Below the pieces are notes generated by a model, which worked only from the letters and a program-made list of their open reading frames with translations, searched no databases and was not told where the DNA came from. Below are positions 7,327 through 12,238 of a stretch of 12,238 nt of DNA, one piece after another. Position 1 is the stretch's first letter; every line of letters begins with the position of its first letter. The stretch covers positions 1 to 12,238 of the forward strand of contig JAAAOR010000124.1 of NCBI GenBank assembly GCA_009908735.1, written 5' to 3'. Source of the DNA: Spirochaetota bacterium. Lineage in GTDB: Bacteria > Spirochaetota > Spirochaetia > DSM-27196 > PWMO01. The position numbers were made by a program, and so were the translations under genes.

Positions 7327-7356
7327 TTGACGAAGCTTATCCGGCGAATCTATGCT
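7327..7356 (+). promoter_or_regulatory. Probable promoter of the M28-like gene, near-leaderless transcript
   Basis: TTGACG at 7327-7332 matches the -35 consensus at five of six positions. TATGCT at 7351-7356, 18 bases downstream, matches the -10 at four of six. The predicted start at about 7363 lies only three bases before the ATG at 7366, and there is no Shine-Dalgarno sequence. The promoter lies in the 65-base gap between the divergent nitroreductase remnant and the M28-like gene. Confidence 0.5.
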
Positions 7357-7365
7357 CAACACCGG

Positions 7366-9591
7366 ATGAAAACGCCCTCCGCCATTGTTCTGCTTCTTAT
7401 TGTAGCAATTCACTTCGCTTTTTCACAGCCCCGTGATGAGTCTGAGGCCGGCCAGTCGGGCGCGAGCCGCGTTATCGAGCATTATCGGGCGATGCGCAGC
7501 TTCCATCCGCGGCTCGAGGGCTCGGAAGGCGAGGCGCGCGCCCTGTCCTACCTCGAGCAGGTTCTCTCCCCGTACGGCATTTCCCTGTCCACGCGCGATT
7601 TCTCGGGGCTCGGGGACGGCCACTCTTTCTCGCGTATCGCGACCGCGGAGCTCCCCGGCCTCATACCGGGACGGGATCTTGTCATCGTCCCGCTCAACCA
7701 CGCTCCCGGCGTCCCACCCGACTCCGACGCCAGCATCAGTCTGGCCGGCGCCGTGGCGTTGCTCGAGGTGCTCGCCGAGGATCCCGATCGGCGAAGCCTG
7801 TCGTTCGTGTTTATCGGCGCCGATGCCGGAGACCGGCAGCTTGGGTCTCGGCTTCTTCTCTCAGGGATGGAGCAACCGGAAGAGCAAACGGCGGCCATCT
7901 ATCTCGACGTCGAAGCGCCGGGAAAGCGCCTCTCGGCGCAACTCGGTGCGGCCGCCATCCCGACGCCACGATGGCTTGCGGAGCCGGCGGTACGGGCGCT
8001 CACGAAAAGCGCACTTCCGCGCCGGCAGCATCTAAGCTCTCTGCAGGTGGCCCGCTCGCCGCTCGCGCCGGAATCAGTCCTCGGAAGCTACCTCGAGAAG
8101 GGCGTTCCGACCGTCCGCATTCACGATCCCGCGCCGGGCCCTGCCTTTGCCGACCCTGCCGAGCCGGAGCTCACCTCAGACTGGGCTGCCGCCTATCTCG
8201 GTTTCCTCGAAGAGATGGTACGGGGTGCAGCTCCGCCCACCACCGGGAGCTGGGACAGGCATTACATCTACGCCGTCGTATTGGATTCGGTGTTATTCGT
8301 AGGCGAGCAGAGCTACCTGATCCTGCTGCTGGCCGTGCTTGCCTCTCCTATCATCTACGGCATTGCTTTCCGGCGTCGACTCGTGCGCTACGCACGGCTC
8401 GTGGCGAAGTATCTGTGGGCCCTCGTCGTGCTTGCGGGCCTGATGTTTTTGTTCTTCTTCATCGCAACGGCCCTCGTGAGGGGCATTATGGATTTTCGCG
8501 ACTTCCCTACTCTGTGGCAGTACGCGCCGGGGCCCTATTTCCTTCTGAAACTGCTCATCTCCGTCTTCCTGTTTGCAATTGTCTTTCAGTCGATTCGCGG
8601 CCTTCCCTTCCCTCGCAATGGAAGCTTTTACTCCGCATCTGCGATCTTTCTCCTGTTCTTCGACATCGTCCTGCTTTCCGTGTTCGACATCGCATTCACC
8701 TTCTACTTTCTCTGGGCATTTCTCTTCGCCTTTTTCTTCTCGCTCGCGCGCTCGCCATGGCTTAAGCTACTCTTCCTGCTCGCGGCACCCGCGTGGCTCG
8801 TCATCGGGGGCGTGGAGCTATTCGCCGCCGGTGAGCTCTCCGCAGCGGAAGCTCTGCTTTTGTCTCCGGTATCGGGTAACCTCATCTTTGCCTTTGTCCT
8901 CCTACCCTTCCTGTTGATGCTCATTCGCATCGATCTCTTGCTCCATCGTCAACTGAGGCTTCCGCACGGGTCGACGCTTCGCGTAATCGTCCTCGGATCG
9001 GCGGCCGCCGCCGTGCTCTTTGCCTCCGCGCTCGTCTTTCTCGACCCCTTTTCCCCGCAGCGGCCCCAACCAGTCAACGCCGTCGAGGTGGTGGACCTTG
9101 CCACCGGCGAGCACCGGCTCGAGCTCTCCAGCCCGGCCCCGCTCGAGGGCCTGGCGCTGATGCGAGATGCGGCACGCTTCGAGATCGACACGACGGCCCG
9201 CCGCCACTCGATCACGCTTGCCGGAATCCCCGATCCGGTTTCATTCAGCACCTCAACAAACGAGTTTCTCTCGCGCAGCCGCCGCAGCGTTCTCGTCGAC
9301 TCGTCCCTCAAGCCCCACGTGGTGACGGTCGCCGTTTCCAGCCCGCAAGAGATCCTCATTTTCGACTCGCAGTTTCCCACCGAGGAATCGGACTCGGGAC
9401 GATTGGTGCGCTTTACCATAGGGCCTTTTCCCCCGAATCCGCTGGAGATGAGCTATACCGTGCCACAGCAGCTGCCCACCCGCATCGATCTCGAGCTTGT
9501 ATCTCGCGAGACGACCTTCCCCATAGAGAGCGCGGAGCCGCGGTTCCGCCTGCGCACCGGCACACGCGTTCTGCAATCGGTGAGCCCGTGA
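7366..9591 (+). CDS. Membrane protein with N-terminal M28-like (aminopeptidase-type) domain
   Basis: The 741-residue product begins with a signal sequence (MKTPSAIVLLLIVAIHFAFS), so the first domain should face the periplasm. Residues of about 30-290 resemble zinc peptidases of family M28: candidate zinc ligands are His112 (LNHAPG), Asp121 (PDSDAS), Asp181 (IYLDVE) and His253 (VRIHDP). The usual catalytic Glu-Glu pair before GLxGS is replaced by ADAGDRQLGS (Asp153, Asp156), so activity is uncertain. About eight membrane segments follow (about 315-560), then a C-terminal region of about 180 residues, probably beta-rich. This M28-plus-membrane layout recalls ER metallopeptidase-like proteins. 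The ATG at 7366 is preferred over the TTG at 7327, which coincides with a -35 element and would place a charged stretch before the signal peptide. The stop overlaps the dinB start by four bases. Confidence 0.75.
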   Translation: MKTPSAIVLLLIVAIHFAFSQPRDESEAGQSGASRVIEHYRAMRSFHPRLEGSEGEARALSYLEQVLSPYGISLSTRDFSGLGDGHSFSRIATAELPGLIPGRDLVIVPLNHAPGVPPDSDASISLAGAVALLEVLAEDPDRRSLSFVFIGADAGDRQLGSRLLLSGMEQPEEQTAAIYLDVEAPGKRLSAQLGAAAIPTPRWLAEPAVRALTKSALPRRQHLSSLQVARSPLAPESVLGSYLEKGVPTVRIHDPAPGPAFADPAEPELTSDWAAAYLGFLEEMVRGAAPPTTGSWDRHYIYAVVLDSVLFVGEQSYLILLLAVLASPIIYGIAFRRRLVRYARLVAKYLWALVVLAGLMFLFFFIATALVRGIMDFRDFPTLWQYAPGPYFLLKLLISVFLFAIVFQSIRGLPFPRNGSFYSASAIFLLFFDIVLLSVFDIAFTFYFLWAFLFAFFFSLARSPWLKLLFLLAAPAWLVIGGVELFAAGELSAAEALLLSPVSGNLIFAFVLLPFLLMLIRIDLLLHRQLRLPHGSTLRVIVLGSAAAAVLFASALVFLDPFSPQRPQPVNAVEVVDLATGEHRLELSSPAPLEGLALMRDAARFEIDTTARRHSITLAGIPDPVSFSTSTNEFLSRSRRSVLVDSSLKPHVVTVAVSSPQEILIFDSQFPTEESDSGRLVRFTIGPFPPNPLEMSYTVPQQLPTRIDLELVSRETTFPIESAEPRFRLRTGTRVLQSVSP

Positions 9592-10775
9592 CGCGCACGC
9601 CGGTGTTCTATCACGTCGATCTTGACGCGTTTTACGCGTCGGTCGAGCAGCTCGACAACCCGGAGCTCATCGGGAAACCGGTCATCGTGGGAGCGAGCCC
9701 CGGCCATCGCGGCGTGGTAGCGGCCTGCTCCTACGAGGCGCGGGCGTACGGAGTACACTCGGCCATGCCGATCTCGGAGGCATCCCGTCGCTGTCCGTCC
9801 GCAGCCTTTCGCCCCGTGCGGATGGCGCGTTATCAGGAAATGTCTCAGGAGGTGATGGCGGACTTCGAGCGCTACTCACCGGAGTTGCAGCAGATTTCGA
9901 TCGACGAGGCCTTCCTGGATATGACGGGCACCGAGCGATTGCTTGGCCCGCCCGTCGAAACCGCGGCCCGCCTCAAGGCTGAAGTGCGGAGCTCGCACGG
10001 GCTCGTGGTCTCGGTGGGGATCGGCCCGAGCCGTTACATCGCGAAACTCGCCTCCGCGTCGAGCAAACCCGACGGCCTCCACGAGGTACGTCCCGGTGAG
10101 GAGGCGGAGTTCGTAGCCGGACTCGCGCTGAAGAACCTCTGGGGCGTCGGAGGGAAGACTCTGCGACGGCTGAACGATTTCGGCATGAACACGGTTGCCG
10201 ATCTGCGCGAGAAAGAGCCGGCCGAGCTCTACCGGCTCTTCGGAAAGACGGCGGGAGACTACCTTCACGCGGTAAGCCGTGGAATCGACCCCGGCATCTA
10301 CTCCGGCGAGGCACAGTCTCACTCGGTCTCGAACGAAACCACCTTCGGCCACGATGTCCGCGACAGAGAAGTCGTCGAGAGCAAGATTCTCGAGCTCTGC
10401 CACGGCGTGGTGTTTCGTCTCCTGCGCCATGGCCTGGTCTCACGGACGGTCACGCTAAAGCTTCGCTTCTCGGATTTCACGACGACCACGGTACGCCGCA
10501 CGCTAAGCGAGCCGGTTGCCTCCACGGAGTCGCTCTACCGGTTGGTGCTTGCCATGCTCGAGGAGAAGTGGGACGGCACCCACGAGATACGGCTCCTCGG
10601 GGTCGGAGTAGCACAGGTGGAAACGAAAGACGAGGTTCAGCAGGGCGATCTCTTCGAGGGCCGCGACGATCGCCGCCGGCGGGTGGAACAGGCGGCCCTC
10701 GACGTCAATTCACGATTCGGAAAGCTGGGGCTCACGCGAGCTCGACTGCTGAAGCCAAAGGCCGACGACCCTTAG
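9588..10775 (+). CDS. dinB: DNA polymerase IV (Y-family translesion polymerase)
   Basis: Pol IV copies past damaged template bases with low fidelity. The 395 residues contain the Y-family signatures: FYHVDLDAFYASVE (7-20) with metal ligand Asp11 and steric-gate Phe15, the CSYEARAYGV finger motif (47-56), SIDEAFLD (104-111) with catalytic Asp106 and Glu107, SVGIGPSRYIAKLAS (142-156), and the helix-hairpin-helix region LKNLWGVGGKT (181-191). The little-finger domain follows. QGDLF (352-356) fits the sliding-clamp binding motif, followed by the usual RRRRVEQA...SRFG tail, so the protein looks complete. It starts with GTG at 9588, overlapping the stop of the M28-like gene (GTGA), with only a weak Shine-Dalgarno sequence, so translation probably depends on coupling. 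I see no LexA-type operator just upstream. Confidence 0.95.
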   Translation: MTRTPVFYHVDLDAFYASVEQLDNPELIGKPVIVGASPGHRGVVAACSYEARAYGVHSAMPISEASRRCPSAAFRPVRMARYQEMSQEVMADFERYSPELQQISIDEAFLDMTGTERLLGPPVETAARLKAEVRSSHGLVVSVGIGPSRYIAKLASASSKPDGLHEVRPGEEAEFVAGLALKNLWGVGGKTLRRLNDFGMNTVADLREKEPAELYRLFGKTAGDYLHAVSRGIDPGIYSGEAQSHSVSNETTFGHDVRDREVVESKILELCHGVVFRLLRHGLVSRTVTLKLRFSDFTTTTVRRTLSEPVASTESLYRLVLAMLEEKWDGTHEIRLLGVGVAQVETKDEVQQGDLFEGRDDRRRRVEQAALDVNSRFGKLGLTRARLLKPKADDP

Positions 10776-10821
10776 CGGGGCAGCGGGTAGTTCCGCCTTC
10801 CGACGTAGAGCCGCTACCCCG
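10776..10821. repeat. Inverted repeat between convergent dinB and TPR genes
   Basis: CGGGGCAGCGG (10776-10786) pairs with CCGCTACCCCG (10811-10821) around a 24-base loop. In a plus-strand transcript there is one C-A mismatch; in a minus-strand transcript that pair becomes a G-U wobble, so the stem is better there. No T tract follows on either side. It may help end transcription of one or both genes, but it is not a classical intrinsic terminator. Confidence 0.4.
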
Positions 10822-10833
10822 AGATGCGCCGCA

Positions 10834-10852
10834 GGCGCCGGGGAGCGGCGCC
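10834..10852. repeat. Short GC hairpin between dinB and TPR genes
   Basis: GGCGCCG (10834-10840) and CGGCGCC (10846-10852) form a perfect 7-bp stem with a GGGAG loop. An alternative stem, GCGCC (10826-10830) with GGCGC (10834-10838), would compete with it. No T tract is present. The function is unknown; it lies just downstream of the TPR gene stop. Confidence 0.4.
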
Positions 10853-10871
10853 GCCGCGCCACCTCGCCGTC

Positions 10872-11762
10872 TCAAATCCCTCCGAGGAGCTCCCGCGCGC
10901 GCTCGAGCTGCCGAGCCTTTCGAGAGCCGGGCTCGGCCTGCTCGGCAAGCTCGTCGATGACGTCCTCGAGGATGCGCTTTGCCTCCTCTTCGTCATCGAC
11001 GGGCGGGATATTCACCGTACCCTCGTAGTAAAAGCTCTGCTCGAGAATGCCGTCTGCTGCTGCGTGCTCGCTTCGTTTTGCCTCCTGCTCGCGCCCGCGC
11101 TTTCTGCGGTTCCAGCCACGGTCGAGGAGGTGGGAGGCAAGCTCAAAGCGAATCGGATAGTACAGCTCCTCGTCGCCCCGGCGCACATCGGCAAGGTGAA
11201 GGTCCACCGCCTTTCGGCCGAGGGAGACCGCATAATCGGTATTGCCGAACGAGATAAGGCCGCCCGGCACCCGGGCGTAGAGCAGACCGAGAACATAGTA
11301 CGACTCCGCGTGGTCGGGATTTCGCTCGATGGACTGCTCGAGAAGATCACGCATCGGCCCTGCCTGCCTGAGGCTGCTGAGGATCCCCCGAGTCTCACCC
11401 CAGCGGCCCAGATTCGAGGCCTTCCAGTAATAGCCCTCGTTGTTAGACGGGTCGTAGTCGATCGCCTGGTCGGCATACTCCATGCCTCGGTCGTAGACCT
11501 CCATCGCGGCGTCGTCATCACCCTTCTCGTCGCGGAGCTCATCACCTATGCTGAGCTGTGTCCGGGCCAATCGCCAGTAGACCTCAGCACGCTGCCTGTC
11601 CGACGACGCATCAGAGCGCGCCCGTTCGAGCACCTCAACGCTGCGCTCATAACGCTCCGCGTCGTAGAGCTCATCCGCCTCCTCGAGCAGCGACGAAACC
11701 TGAGCAAACGCCCCCTGCGCAAAGACAGCCAAAACTACGACAAGTGCACAAAAACGCCTCAT
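10872..11762 (-). CDS. Exported tetratricopeptide-repeat protein
   Basis: The 296-residue product starts with a clear signal peptide (MRRFCALVVVLAVFAQGAFA, cleavage predicted before Gln21) and lacks a lipobox cysteine at that site, so it is probably soluble in the periplasm. The rest is helical with TPR-like repeats: one at about 24-55 (LLEEADELYDAERYERSVEV), another at about 60-105, and a stretch with NPDHAESYYVLGLLYARVPGG and a following FGNTDYAVSLGRKAVDL at about 155-205. The C-terminus is strongly charged. TPR domains act as protein-binding scaffolds; the partner is unknown. The ATG at 11762 has an AGGAGG site six bases upstream, lying within the last codons of the preceding GAF gene, and only one base separates the two genes. 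Translational coupling is therefore likely. Confidence 0.82.
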   Translation of the reverse strand: MRRFCALVVVLAVFAQGAFAQVSSLLEEADELYDAERYERSVEVLERARSDASSDRQRAEVYWRLARTQLSIGDELRDEKGDDDAAMEVYDRGMEYADQAIDYDPSNNEGYYWKASNLGRWGETRGILSSLRQAGPMRDLLEQSIERNPDHAESYYVLGLLYARVPGGLISFGNTDYAVSLGRKAVDLHLADVRRGDEELYYPIRFELASHLLDRGWNRRKRGREQEAKRSEHAAADGILEQSFYYEGTVNIPPVDDEEEAKRILEDVIDELAEQAEPGSRKARQLERARELLGGI

Positions 11763-11763
11763 G

Positions 11764-12238
11764 CTAATCCTCCTGGGGTGGCATTATGTCCGACACCAAC
11801 GGTGAAACCCGCTCGGCGAGTGCCTCGAGAAAGAGGGTATCCGCCTCGGTGAACGGCTCCGTTACGTGGGAATCGATATCTATCTCCCCAACCACGGTTC
11901 CCCCACCGAAAACGGGAACCACGATTTCGGACTTCACGTGTATGCTGCAGGAGAGATAGTTCTGCGCCGCGGCGACATCCTGTACCAGGAAGGTTTCCTC
12001 CCGCTCTGCGGCCTGTCCGCAGATGCCGCGCCCGAATGGGATGCGCACGTGCTCGGTGGGCTCACCGGAGAACGGGCCGAGGGCAAGCTCCCGCCGGCCT
12101 GGGATGGTGACGTAGAAGCCGAACCAGTCGTAGTGTGGGACGCGGTCGACAAGCAGATTGCAAATCCGCTGAAGCCGGGTTCCCGAGGATGCGCCGGCTG
12201 AAAGAAGCTCATCAACCTCACGGTCGAGCCTCGGAGTG
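11764..12238 (-). CDS. GAF-domain protein related to free methionine-(R)-sulfoxide reductase, 5' end cut off
   Basis: The frame is open from the right window edge to the stop at 11764, giving 158 complete codons with no start codon that fits the family, so the true start lies outside. The sequence follows the small GAF proteins of the fRMsr (YebR/MsrC) group: HYDWFGFYV, LALGPFSGEP, RIPFGRGICGQAA, LVQDV, then SCSIHVKSEIVVPVF and VVGEIDIDS. Family members reduce free methionine-(R)-sulfoxide using cysteines. Two cysteines match the conserved positions (GICG and the Cys before SIHVKSEIVVP). The third, found in relatives just before RIPFG, is replaced (TEHVRIPFG). Activity may persist with two cysteines, or the protein may bind a small ligand without reducing it. 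It is immediately upstream of the TPR gene. No promoter is visible within the window. Confidence 0.83.
   Translation of the reverse strand, partial: TPRLDREVDELLSAGASSGTRLQRICNLLVDRVPHYDWFGFYVTIPGRRELALGPFSGEPTEHVRIPFGRGICGQAAEREETFLVQDVAAAQNYLSCSIHVKSEIVVPVFGGGTVVGEIDIDSHVTEPFTEADTLFLEALAERVSPLVSDIMPPQED

Noticed and set aside
10834..10852. Intrinsic terminator for dinB or the TPR gene
   Set aside because: The hairpin has no T tract on either strand, so it is listed only as an inverted repeat.

Overview
This is a GC-rich bacterial window carrying ordinary chromosomal housekeeping and envelope genes. I see no RNA genes, CRISPR arrays, transposases or phage genes. A spirochaete-like host is my best inference: MurE carries DEDPR where meso-diaminopimelate enzymes have DNPR, and the HflKC, large membrane M28-type protein and periplasmic TPR genes fit such a genome. 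No sequence search supports this, so the taxonomy is tentative.

Layout from left to right. Positions 104-2106 hold hflK-hflC, an overlapping pair of membrane SPFH proteins that regulate the FtsH protease, closed by a strong intrinsic terminator at 2177-2210. On the minus strand, 4059-2266 encodes a solitary D12-class adenine DNA methyltransferase with a large unexplained C-terminal domain. Divergent from it, murE-ddl (4101-6832) forms an overlapping pair for peptidoglycan precursor synthesis: MurE adds the third stem residue and Ddl makes D-Ala-D-Ala. Tail to tail with ddl lies a broken nitroreductase gene (7300-6817, minus). Divergent from that, 7366-9591 encodes a secreted or membrane-anchored M28-like protein with about eight membrane segments, and its last codon overlaps dinB (9588-10775), the translesion DNA polymerase IV. 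On the minus strand at the right edge, a GAF-domain protein related to free methionine-(R)-sulfoxide reductase (cut by the window edge) is followed one base later by a periplasmic TPR protein.

Regulation that can be read from the sequence: genes inside operons (hflC, ddl, dinB) overlap the preceding gene by four bases (ATGA, ATGA, GTGA). By contrast, murE and the M28-like gene have no Shine-Dalgarno sequence. Each is preceded by a sigma70-like promoter placed so that transcription would begin at, or three bases before, the ATG, suggesting leaderless mRNAs.

The window does not contain an obvious new multi-gene system. The points most worth a second look are the disrupted nitroreductase, the two possible leaderless promoters, the fused C-terminal domain and embedded 24-base palindrome of the methyltransferase, the altered active site of the M28-like protein, and the GAF protein lacking one of the three reductase cysteines.
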